NCBI GenBank assembly: GCA_023428335.1
Contig: JAEYYS010000272.1
Location: forward strand, 1-5,124
DNA from: Verrucomicrobiota bacterium
GTDB taxonomy: Bacteria > Verrucomicrobiota > Verrucomicrobiia > Verrucomicrobiales > Verrucomicrobiaceae
Direction of reading: 5' to 3'
DNA: 5,124 nucleotides
Notes under the pieces: generated by a model
The model's input: the letters and a program-made list of their open reading frames with translations, nothing else
Told to the model about the DNA's origin: nothing
Database searches by the model: none
Shown: positions 1-5,124 of the stretch, piece by piece
Position numbering within the stretch: position 1 is the first letter of the stretch
How the letters are laid out: every line of letters starts with the position of its first letter
Made by a program: the position numbers and the translations under genes

Positions 1-281
1 ATGCCGAGCAGTTCATGCAGGCCGGAGGCAAAACGCTTGTAACCCAGGTTCTCCACCGTCGGCGGATCGGCGAGCGGGTTCTGGATGATCCACACCACAC
101 CGCGCCGGATCGCCACGGCGAGGCGGCCATCGGGCAGCGACGCCATGCCGCCGACCTCGAGGTTGAGCCCCTTGGGCACCTCATAGGTGAGCACCCGGTA
201 AAAGGCATCGTCCGGCACCTGCCCCTGCAAACCCGCAGTCAGCAGCGCCAGCGCGCCGAGCCATGAAATTCCCTTCACCAT
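1..281 (-). CDS. Secreted beta-propeller protein of PVC type (DUF6797 / glucose-sorbosone dehydrogenase-like), N-terminal part only
   Basis: Only the first 93 codons lie in the window; the gene runs past base 1. It starts MVKGISWLGALALL, a short basic n-region followed by a hydrophobic stretch ending near residue 20 (GLQG), which is a signal peptide, so the product should be exported. The mature part reads DDAFYRVLTYEVPKGLNLEV, then GGMASLPDGRLAVAIRRGVVW and SGLHELLG. The pattern of a 'metric' strand, LPDGRLAV, R-R-G-x-V-W-x-I-x-N-P and F-A-S-G-L-H-E resembles the opening blade of the propeller proteins found in Planctomycetota and Verrucomicrobiota, often labelled DUF6797 or sugar-dehydrogenase-like. 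ATG at 281 overlaps the stop of the upstream cytochrome (7 bases shared) and has a strong ribosome binding site, so the two are probably co-translated. The enzymatic activity and cofactor cannot be read from this fragment. Another kind of beta-propeller lipid- or sugar-binding protein is possible. Confidence 0.7.
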   Translation of the reverse strand, partial: MVKGISWLGALALLTAGLQGQVPDDAFYRVLTYEVPKGLNLEVGGMASLPDGRLAVAIRRGVVWIIQNPLADPPTVENLGYKRFASGLHELLG

Positions 282-2377
282 GACAGCACCTCCTTGGTTT
301 CCTGGCCGTTGCGGCGCAGCGTGCGTTCGAAGCTGCGACCGTCGGCCGCGGGTCGCAGCGTGTCCTCGATGAGCACGCCGTCGCGCCGATACAGCAGCAC
401 CGGCACGCCGTCGGCGCCGAGCCGGTAACCGGCAAACTCGCCACCGGCCTCGCCGGGCAGCTCATGCACGTCCTCACCCAGCGGCTTGATCGGTGTCATC
501 TCGCGACTCTGCCAGTTGCTCATGGCATCGAGGAAGCGACCACGCCACACCAGGCGCCAGCGGCATTCCAGCGCGTCGAAGGCGGCATTCAGGCCCTGCG
601 GGAAACCGACGCCGATGGCGTGGCTGCCGGCGCCCTCAATGAAGCTGCGGAAGACGATGGGCTTGCCGGCCTTGGCGGGCAGCAGCTCAAAGTCCTCGCT
701 CGACAGCAGACCCTCGGGCAATGGCTGGCCCTCCAGCTCGCGCAGGTAGGTCCAGATCGATTCGATTTCCTGCTCGGCCTTTTTGCGACCCATGAACAGC
801 GGCGGCATCATCGTGCCCGGCTGCGCGGCCTGCGGATTGAGCAGCAGTTCCTTGAAGTACTCGGGCTGCAGGCGCTCGACCGTGTGGGTCAGGCGCGCCA
901 CCGGCGGCCCCAGCGACTTGCGTTCCTTCAAGCCATGGCAGGACACGCAGGCGAGCCCGGTCGAACCCAGCAACTGGCGGCCCAGCTCGGCGCGATGATG
1001 CTTCTGCAGACCGCTGACATCGATCGCCACCGGCGTCTCGCGACGATCGGCCTCGGCGAAGAGATCGACCAGCTCATGCGTCGCCGCCTCGCCGAAGTTC
1101 GGCATGCGCGTGTTCAGGTAGGCGCGCACCGAGCCGCCCTCGCCGAACAGCACCTTCTCCAGCCAACCGCGCGTCAGCTTGCGACCGACGCTGTCCAGCC
1201 GCGGCGGCAGATGACCGAACTCGCCGAGCGAACCGGCACCGGGGTCGTTGTAGGTGAAGTACTGGGCGCGCGGATCTTCCGGACCGCCCTTGTGGTTGCG
1301 GTCGTGGCAGGAGTAACAATTCAGGCGCGTCATCTGCCAGTCGGCCCGCTGCGCGGCATCGGCCAGGTGCGGCGGCTTGCCGCCCGCGCGCAACTCGGCG
1401 AGGGCGAGCCCGATCGCGCGCTTCTGCAGGTCGTTGAGGTCGTAGCGCGGCACGCCCGAGGCCGGACTGGCCGACAAACAGCCGCGCGCGGGATCCGCCT
1501 CGACCAGGGCCTTGACCGTCTTGACGTCGGCAACGCCCGACACTCCCGGTGCCTCATGACAGGCACTGCAGCGGCGTGCGTGGAAGACTTCGCGACCGCG
1601 CTCCACCCCCTGCTTCGGCAGCTTCAAAGCCGCACGTTCGTTGGCAATCGGCGGCGTGCGACCGAGATGCAGGTAGGCGGCGATGTCGGCGGCCTCCTGC
1701 GCGCTCAGATGCAGGTCCGGCATGCGCCCGGCCGGGCGGTGCGCCAGCGGTCGCTGCAGGAAATCCGCCAGCGCCGCCTCGTTCCAGACATCCGCGAGCA
1801 CGATCGGCACCGAGGTGTTGCCGGGTCGCTCCAATTCCGCATCAGCCGCCAAACTTTCCGGTCGGTAATCGCTGGCCGGCTCGTGGCAGGCGACGCAGCC
1901 GGTCTTGTGATACAGCTCCTTGCCGCGCGCGGCATCGCCGGCCGGCGGCTTCGGCAGTTCCGCCTTGGCGGCGTTGAGGAATTCGACCAGTGCCTCGACA
2001 TCCTCGTCATCGCCTTCCGCAGCGGCAAACAGGCCGGGCATCTGGGTGCCCTTCTTGACATGCTGCGGACTGCGGATGAAACGCCAGAGCGAGTCGGCAT
2101 CAAAACGCGCCGCGCTGCCGTCGAGCTTCGGTCCCGGCTTCGCCTCCAGCCCCCAGCCCGCCGGTGCGGCGTGGCAGGCCGTGCAGTTCAGCTCGGCCAG
2201 CAGCAGGCGACCGCCGGCCACCAGATGCGCGTCGGTGTCCTGCGCCAGGTAAAACTGGTCGAAGGTGAAGACGTGGGCATGGTTGACCGGCTCCGCCATG
2301 AGCGGATGCGCGCGCGTCGGTGCGGTGCCGAGAACGGCGAGCAACGGCGCGGCAAGCAGGGGCAGGCGCTTCATCAT
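275..2377 (-). CDS. Exported five-heme c-type cytochrome with PVC-type C-terminal domain
   Basis: Predicted periplasmic electron-transfer protein of 700 residues. The chosen ATG (2377) gives MMKRLPLLAAPLLAVLGTAPTRA, a signal peptide likely cut after residue 23. The frame stays open further upstream, but those codons overlap the previous gene; a GTG at 2392 (overlapping the previous stop) or at 2386 is an alternative start. Five covalent haem-binding motifs are seen: CTACH (65-69), CVACH (161-165), CSACH (270-274), CYSCH (354-358) and CVSCH (477-481). Met-Pro motifs that could give the distal haem ligand follow four of them: QMP (M113), RMP (M219), RMP (M425) and MMP (M524). None follows haem 3. 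Residues from about 560 to the end hold no haem motif and form a separate domain (FRSFIEGAGSHAIGVGFP, WRGRFLDA, then a beta-rich tail) that I recall from PVC cytochromes. Two extra cysteines lie at 300 and 604. It follows the PfpI-like gene by 11 bases and overlaps the propeller gene, which it probably serves as electron partner (inference). Confidence 0.9.
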   Translation of the reverse strand: MMKRLPLLAAPLLAVLGTAPTRAHPLMAEPVNHAHVFTFDQFYLAQDTDAHLVAGGRLLLAELNCTACHAAPAGWGLEAKPGPKLDGSAARFDADSLWRFIRSPQHVKKGTQMPGLFAAAEGDDEDVEALVEFLNAAKAELPKPPAGDAARGKELYHKTGCVACHEPASDYRPESLAADAELERPGNTSVPIVLADVWNEAALADFLQRPLAHRPAGRMPDLHLSAQEAADIAAYLHLGRTPPIANERAALKLPKQGVERGREVFHARRCSACHEAPGVSGVADVKTVKALVEADPARGCLSASPASGVPRYDLNDLQKRAIGLALAELRAGGKPPHLADAAQRADWQMTRLNCYSCHDRNHKGGPEDPRAQYFTYNDPGAGSLGEFGHLPPRLDSVGRKLTRGWLEKVLFGEGGSVRAYLNTRMPNFGEAATHELVDLFAEADRRETPVAIDVSGLQKHHRAELGRQLLGSTGLACVSCHGLKERKSLGPPVARLTHTVERLQPEYFKELLLNPQAAQPGTMMPPLFMGRKKAEQEIESIWTYLRELEGQPLPEGLLSSEDFELLPAKAGKPIVFRSFIEGAGSHAIGVGFPQGLNAAFDALECRWRLVWRGRFLDAMSNWQSREMTPIKPLGEDVHELPGEAGGEFAGYRLGADGVPVLLYRRDGVLIEDTLRPAADGRSFERTLRRNGQETKEVLSW
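287..295 (-). promoter_or_regulatory. Strong Shine-Dalgarno site inside the end of the cytochrome gene
   Basis: On the minus strand the bases read AAGGAGGTG. The AGGAGG core (294-289) lies 7 bases before the ATG at 281-279. It is formed by the Lys-Glu-Val codons just ahead of the last three residues (Leu-Ser-Trp) of the five-heme cytochrome, so it fixes the start of the propeller gene and suggests that translation of the two genes is coupled. It is the only clear Shine-Dalgarno site in front of a start codon in this window. Confidence 0.85.
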
Positions 2378-2388
2378 CGGGCACACGT

Positions 2389-2964
2389 TCACAGGCCCAT
2401 CTTCGCGCGTTCGGCGTCGAGCGCACGGATCCACGGACCAATGAAGTGGCCGCTGTCGTGGTAGGTGCGACCCGAGTACATGTGGCGATCGATCACGCTC
2501 GGCTCGTTGACGTAGATGCCGCCGCAGACCTCGAGGTCAAACTTGCACTTGGCCACGGTCGCCATGCGCAGGCCGTTGACGATGCCGGCGCGCGCCGGGA
2601 TCTCGACGCCGTGGCAGACGCTGGCGCAGGGTTTGCCCTGCTCCCAGAACCAGCGGGTGATGCGCAGCAGGTCCTCGTCCTCGCGGATGTACTCCGGCGC
2701 GCGGCCGCCGCTGAAGAAGATGCCGACGTATTCCTCGGGCACGATGTCCTTGAAGGCGACGTCGGCGTCGATGCTGTAGCCCTCCCATTCCTTGGTGATC
2801 GTCCAGCCGGGCTTCACCTCGTGCAGGACCATCTGATACTTGCGCTTTTCCGGCGCGGCGACCACCGGCTTGTAGCCGCCCTCGATGAGGCGGTAAAACG
2901 GATACAGGGTGTCGACGGTCTCGGTGGCGTCGCCGACGATGAGCAGGACTTTGGCTTCAGGCAT
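2389..2964 (-). CDS. DJ-1/PfpI family protein (class I glutamine amidotransferase-like fold)
   Basis: A 191-residue single-domain protein with no signal peptide, so cytoplasmic. It opens with KVLLIVGDATET, the first beta strand of the flavodoxin-like fold. The nucleophile elbow is KPCASVCHGVEIPA with Cys117-His118, and GGRAPEYIR carries Glu91 in the position of the PfpI catalytic Glu, so the Cys-His-Glu set of PfpI appears complete. Glu15 in GDATET may match the conserved Glu next to the nucleophile in DJ-1. Family members include proteases/chaperones, deglycases, hydratases of reactive aldehydes and amidases; sequence alone does not choose between them. The start at ATG 2964 is preferred because the fold begins there. 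The frame is open to a TTG at 3003 that overlaps the upstream stop, but the added residues (IPSLISSPPTHP) look like translated C-rich spacer. No Shine-Dalgarno precedes ATG 2964; the leader is almost pure pyrimidine. It sits between two genes for exported proteins, which suggests a role on an imported or leaked product (inference). Confidence 0.88.
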   Translation of the reverse strand: MPEAKVLLIVGDATETVDTLYPFYRLIEGGYKPVVAAPEKRKYQMVLHEVKPGWTITKEWEGYSIDADVAFKDIVPEEYVGIFFSGGRAPEYIREDEDLLRITRWFWEQGKPCASVCHGVEIPARAGIVNGLRMATVAKCKFDLEVCGGIYVNEPSVIDRHMYSGRTYHDSGHFIGPWIRALDAERAKMGL

Positions 2965-2998
2965 GGGATGGGTGGGTGGGGATGAAATGAGGGATGGG
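2965..2998 (+). other. Canonical G-quadruplex motif in the gap before the PfpI-like gene
   Basis: The plus strand holds four G-runs with very short loops: GGG (2965-2967), AT, GGG (2970-2972), T, GGG (2974-2976), T, GGGG (2978-2981). Two more GGG runs follow at 2991-2993 and 2996-2998. This fits the G3+N1-7 rule with loops of 2, 1 and 1 bases, the arrangement known to favour stable parallel quadruplexes. It is on the template strand for all genes here; the mRNA carries the C-rich complement. It fills the 35-bp gap between the TIM-barrel and PfpI-like genes and ends right at the ATG. The motif is seen directly; folding and function are inferred. Confidence 0.7.
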
Positions 2999-2999
2999 A

Positions 3000-3902
3000 T
3001 CAAACCGCCGCGGCGATCGGATCGAGGAAGTTTTTCGCGCGCACGATCTCCGCCGTCGTCTCGGCGGCGGTCGGCAGGATGGGAATGCCGCGCGGGGTCG
3101 GGTGCATGAAGATCTCGGTCGGACCGGTGAAACGAATCGCCTTCAGCGCGGCGAGCAGCGGCTGCCAGTCGAGCTTGCCGCGACCCGGCATCTGCTGCAA
3201 CTCCTCGTCCTTGGGCATCGGCTTCATGCAGCCCATGCCGTGCTCCCAGGCATAGAAGAGCGACATCTTCGCATCGATGTGGCGGATCAGTTCGGCCAGC
3301 AGCGCCGGCTCCTGCGGCAGGTGGTAGGGCGCCAGGGCGACACCGAGACCGTCGATGCCGCGCGCGGCATCGGCAAACCAGCGCAGCGAATCGGGCGAAT
3401 CGATGAGGTTGTTGACGTGGTTCTCAATGGCGATCGTCACCCCGGCCGCCGCGGCCTGGGCGGCGTGCGGCTTCATCTTTTCCACGAAGTCGATGACGTT
3501 GCGCTTGAGCTGGTCGGCCGGCACCTTGTACTCGCCCTTGCCGCCGGTGACGATGAAGCGACCGCCGAGCTTCTGATTGACGCGGATCTCCTCGGCTAGG
3601 CCAAAGGGCCCGAGGTCGTAACGGGTCGTGCCGGCCAGGGTCAGGCCGTGCTCGCCGAGCATCGCGGCAAAGCGGTCGTGACCGATCTCATCGATCTCCT
3701 CGCGCTGGGTGCCGTGGCGACGCGGCCACAGGTCGATGCTCGTGGCCCCGGTCTTCTTCACCTCGGGCAGGATCTCGGCGAGCTTGAGGCTGCCATACAT
3801 GCTCGAAGCGAGCGCGTAGTTCAGCTTCCAAGCGGCGCCCTGGGCGCAGGCGGGCGCGGCCGCCAGGGCGGCGAGCGATTGCAGGAAATGGCGACGATTC
3901 AT
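3000..3902 (-). CDS. Exported TIM-barrel protein, sugar phosphate isomerase/epimerase-like (AP endonuclease 2 superfamily)
   Basis: A 300-residue protein starting MNRRHFLQSLAALAAAPACA, with a twin-arginine-type motif (NRRHFL), a hydrophobic core and a likely cut after ACA (residue 20). It is probably exported folded through Tat. The rest looks like a xylose-isomerase-like TIM barrel: an early strand with SIDLWP (55-60), GGRFIVTGG (113-121), VTIAIENH (155-162), LGVALAPYHLP (186-196), MSLFYAWEHG (213-222) and PTEIFMHP (261-268). Glu160 and Glu263 fit two of the four metal ligands of the ketose 3-epimerase group. The other two positions appear to be Ala191 (in LAPYH) and Tyr217 (in FYAWE), although His194, His221 and His267 are nearby. 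The MPGRGKLDW stretch (238-246) matches the conserved 'G-x-G-x-(L/I)-D' segment before the last strands. Family function is isomerisation or epimerisation of a sugar or polyol, here in the periplasm; the substrate is unknown. No Shine-Dalgarno is seen before ATG 3902. A lipoprotein is less likely because the -3 residue before Cys19 is Ala and -2 is Pro. Confidence 0.86.
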   Translation of the reverse strand: MNRRHFLQSLAALAAAPACAQGAAWKLNYALASSMYGSLKLAEILPEVKKTGATSIDLWPRRHGTQREEIDEIGHDRFAAMLGEHGLTLAGTTRYDLGPFGLAEEIRVNQKLGGRFIVTGGKGEYKVPADQLKRNVIDFVEKMKPHAAQAAAAGVTIAIENHVNNLIDSPDSLRWFADAARGIDGLGVALAPYHLPQEPALLAELIRHIDAKMSLFYAWEHGMGCMKPMPKDEELQQMPGRGKLDWQPLLAALKAIRFTGPTEIFMHPTPRGIPILPTAAETTAEIVRAKNFLDPIAAAV

Positions 3903-3961
3903 GACGGGGGAGTTTAACGCCAGCGGGCGCGGCCTTTCATTCAGACTTTGACCCGCGCTTT
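3903..3961 (-). promoter_or_regulatory. Gap between regulator and TIM-barrel gene; weak promoter-like and repeat signals
   Basis: On the minus strand, TAAACT (3916-3911) could serve as a -10 box and ATGAAA (3940-3935) as a -35 box, 18 bases apart; each matches the sigma-70 consensus at four of six positions. Such a promoter would start RNA at about 3904, almost on the ATG at 3902, giving a nearly leaderless message, which would agree with the missing Shine-Dalgarno (the leader reads CTCCCCCGTC). Three related hexamers, TGAAAA (3964-3959), TCAAAG (3951-3946) and TGAAAG (3939-3934), lie in direct orientation 13 and 12 bases apart and might be half-sites for the AraC-type regulator encoded just upstream. 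All of this is weak; the region may simply be a spacer within an operon. Confidence 0.25.
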
Positions 3962-5124
3962 TCAGGTTTTGCGGCTGCGCCGAAACGCCCCGGGCGTGAC
4001 CCCGGTGCGCTGGCGAAAGGCCTCGGCCATGTACTGCGGATGCGAAAAGCCGCAGCGCGCGGCGATGGCCACCAGCGTCAGGTCAGTCTCCGCCAGCAGC
4101 TTTTCCACCGCGACAAAACGCAGGCGGTTGATCTCCTCGCCCGGGCTGCGGCCGATGAGCGCCTTCATGCGCCGCTCCAGCACACTGCGCGACAGGGCGA
4201 CCTCGCGCGCCACGCGGCTGACGTCGATGCCCTCGGTGGCATGCTGGCGGATGAAGCGCAGGGCCGCGGCAATGCGCGCGTCCTCGACCGCCACGATGTC
4301 GCTCGACTGGCGCGTGACGATGTCGCCCGGCGCCAGCAGGTGGGTTTCGCCGGGCTTCGGCACGTGCCGACCCGACATCCAGTCGCCCAGCAGGCGCGCC
4401 GCCTCGCGGCCGACCGCCTGACCGCGCAGGCGCACGCTGGAGAGCGGCGGCGAGGCGGTTTCGCAGAGCATGATGTCGTTCTCGGCACCCGCCACCGCCA
4501 GTTCCTCGGGCACGGCAATGCCGGCGCGGCGGGCGGCATCGAGCACCCAGAAGCCGAGCTGGTCGTTGACGGCAAACACCCCGGCCGGCTTCGGCAGCGC
4601 GCGCAGCCAGTCGGCCAGATCGCGCTGGTGCTGCTCCCAGTTTTTGCGGCGCGAGCGGAACACCGGGCACTCCAGCCCCGCCTCGGCGACCGCTTCGACA
4701 AAACGCCTGCTGCGTTCGAGGAAAAAGGCCTCGGCATCATCGAGGCAGCAGCCAAAGTGGCGGAAGCCACGCGCCCGGAAATGCGCGGCGACCCGCGCGC
4801 CGATGACGCTGTTGTCCATGCCCACAAAGGGGAACGGATGCTCCAGCACGGTGGTGCGCATCTCCACCACCGGCAGGCTGGTGGCGATCAAGCGCCGGAG
4901 CAGTTCGGCATCGGCCGTGCGCGCCAGAATGCCGTCGCCGCGCCAGTCCTTGAGCCAGTCGGGAAACCGGCTGCGCAGGTCGCGCGGCTCCAGGTAGAGC
5001 GACCACGGCCCGTGCTCCGCCACATGGCGACGAATGCCACGCACGATGTCGCGGCCATACGACCGCGAGGTGTCGACCAAAACGGCCACCTGGGGAATGG
5101 ATGCAGCAGTGCGCGAACGAGCCA
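3962..5124 (-). CDS. XylR-type transcriptional regulator: LacI-like sugar-binding domain plus AraC helix-turn-helix, 5' end at window edge
   Basis: A cytoplasmic DNA-binding regulator. Counting from the in-frame GTG at 5089, residues 1-265 form a periplasmic-binding-protein-like sensor: AVLVDTSRSYGRDIVRGIRR at the start, PFVGMDN (87-93), FAVNDQLGFWVLDAARR (172-188) and PPLSSVRLRGQAVGREAARL (214-233). Residues 270-375 are an AraC/XylS DNA-binding domain with a first helix-turn-helix in VSRVAREVALSRSVLERRMK (290-309) and the signature LVAIAARCGFSHPQYMAEAF (339-358) followed by RTGVTPGAFRR. The order sensor then AraC domain is that of E. coli XylR (392 residues). The frame stays open for 11 more codons (ARSRTAASIPQ) to the window edge, and family members begin a few residues before this conserved strand, so the GTG at 5089 is not the start. 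The real start is probably at or just beyond 5124. It is upstream of, and in line with, the sugar-handling genes, so it is their likely local activator or repressor; its ligand is unknown. Confidence 0.92.
   Translation of the reverse strand, partial: ARSRTAASIPQVAVLVDTSRSYGRDIVRGIRRHVAEHGPWSLYLEPRDLRSRFPDWLKDWRGDGILARTADAELLRRLIATSLPVVEMRTTVLEHPFPFVGMDNSVIGARVAAHFRARGFRHFGCCLDDAEAFFLERSRRFVEAVAEAGLECPVFRSRRKNWEQHQRDLADWLRALPKPAGVFAVNDQLGFWVLDAARRAGIAVPEELAVAGAENDIMLCETASPPLSSVRLRGQAVGREAARLLGDWMSGRHVPKPGETHLLAPGDIVTRQSSDIVAVEDARIAAALRFIRQHATEGIDVSRVAREVALSRSVLERRMKALIGRSPGEEINRLRFVAVEKLLAETDLTLVAIAARCGFSHPQYMAEAFRQRTGVTPGAFRRSRKT

Noticed and set aside
2378..2434. N-terminal extension of the cytochrome to 2434
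   Set aside because: It would overlap the coding end of the PfpI-like gene by 46 bases and would bury the signal peptide behind a charged segment; ATG 2377 puts the signal peptide at the very start.
464..2464. Plus-strand open frame of 666 codons opposite the cytochrome
   Set aside because: It is the antisense shadow of a GC-rich gene: its translation is rich in Arg, Ala, Gly, Leu and Gln, has no recognisable motif, and the opposite strand carries five haem motifs and a signal peptide.
2320..2985. Plus-strand open frame of 221 codons opposite the PfpI-like gene
   Set aside because: Antisense shadow; low-complexity Ala/Val/Asp-rich translation, while the minus strand encodes an intact PfpI fold with its catalytic residues.
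2965..3003. Upstream TTG start at 3003 for the PfpI-like protein
   Set aside because: The extra 13 residues would be translated C-rich spacer, are not part of the fold, and the start has no ribosome binding site.
2994..3599. Plus-strand open frame of 201 codons opposite the TIM-barrel gene
   Set aside because: Antisense shadow of a GC-rich gene with no motif or plausible ribosome binding site that outweighs the minus-strand protein.
3843..3848. Lipobox at Cys19 of the TIM-barrel protein
   Set aside because: The residues before Cys19 are Ala-Pro-Ala, lacking the usual Leu at -3 and with Pro at -2, so ordinary signal peptidase cleavage after ACA is more likely.
3927..3958. Possible terminator hairpin after the regulator gene (GCGCGG paired with CCGCGC, 20-base loop)
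   Set aside because: Only six base pairs with a long loop and no T-run after it on the minus strand, so it does not meet the pattern of an intrinsic terminator.

Overview
The window is GC-rich, and every gene I can support lies on the minus strand, so transcription runs from base 5124 towards base 1. Protein content points to a bacterium of the Planctomycetota-Verrucomicrobiota (PVC) group, most likely Verrucomicrobiota. The clues are an exported multiheme c-type cytochrome with the C-terminal domain seen in PVC proteins, paired with a PVC-style secreted beta-propeller protein, a twin-arginine-type secreted sugar isomerase/epimerase-like TIM barrel, and a XylR-type regulator (sugar-binding domain plus AraC helix-turn-helix). 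The taxonomic call is inference from family resemblance; there is no marker gene in the window.

Layout in transcription order: (1) 5124-3962, XylR/AraC-type regulator, open at its 5' end at the window edge; (2) 3961-3903, a 59-bp gap with weak promoter-like and direct-repeat signals; (3) 3902-3000, exported TIM-barrel protein of the sugar phosphate isomerase/epimerase superfamily; (4) 2999-2965, a 35-bp gap that carries a tight canonical G-quadruplex motif on the plus (template) strand; (5) 2964-2389, cytoplasmic DJ-1/PfpI-family protein; (6) 2377-275, exported five-heme cytochrome c of about 700 residues; (7) 281-1, the first 93 residues of a secreted beta-propeller protein, overlapping the cytochrome stop and served by a strong ribosome binding site inside the last cytochrome codons. 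No stretch longer than 60 bp is without a gene.

Working model (inference): a sugar-sensing regulator controls a compact operon-like cluster that handles a carbohydrate in the periplasm. The TIM barrel would rearrange or bind a sugar. The propeller protein would oxidise or bind a substrate. The five-heme cytochrome would accept electrons or pass them on, and the PfpI-like enzyme would act inside the cell, perhaps on a reactive product. The substrate is unknown, and no sequence in the window names it. No RNA gene, mobile element, CRISPR array or insertion sequence was seen.
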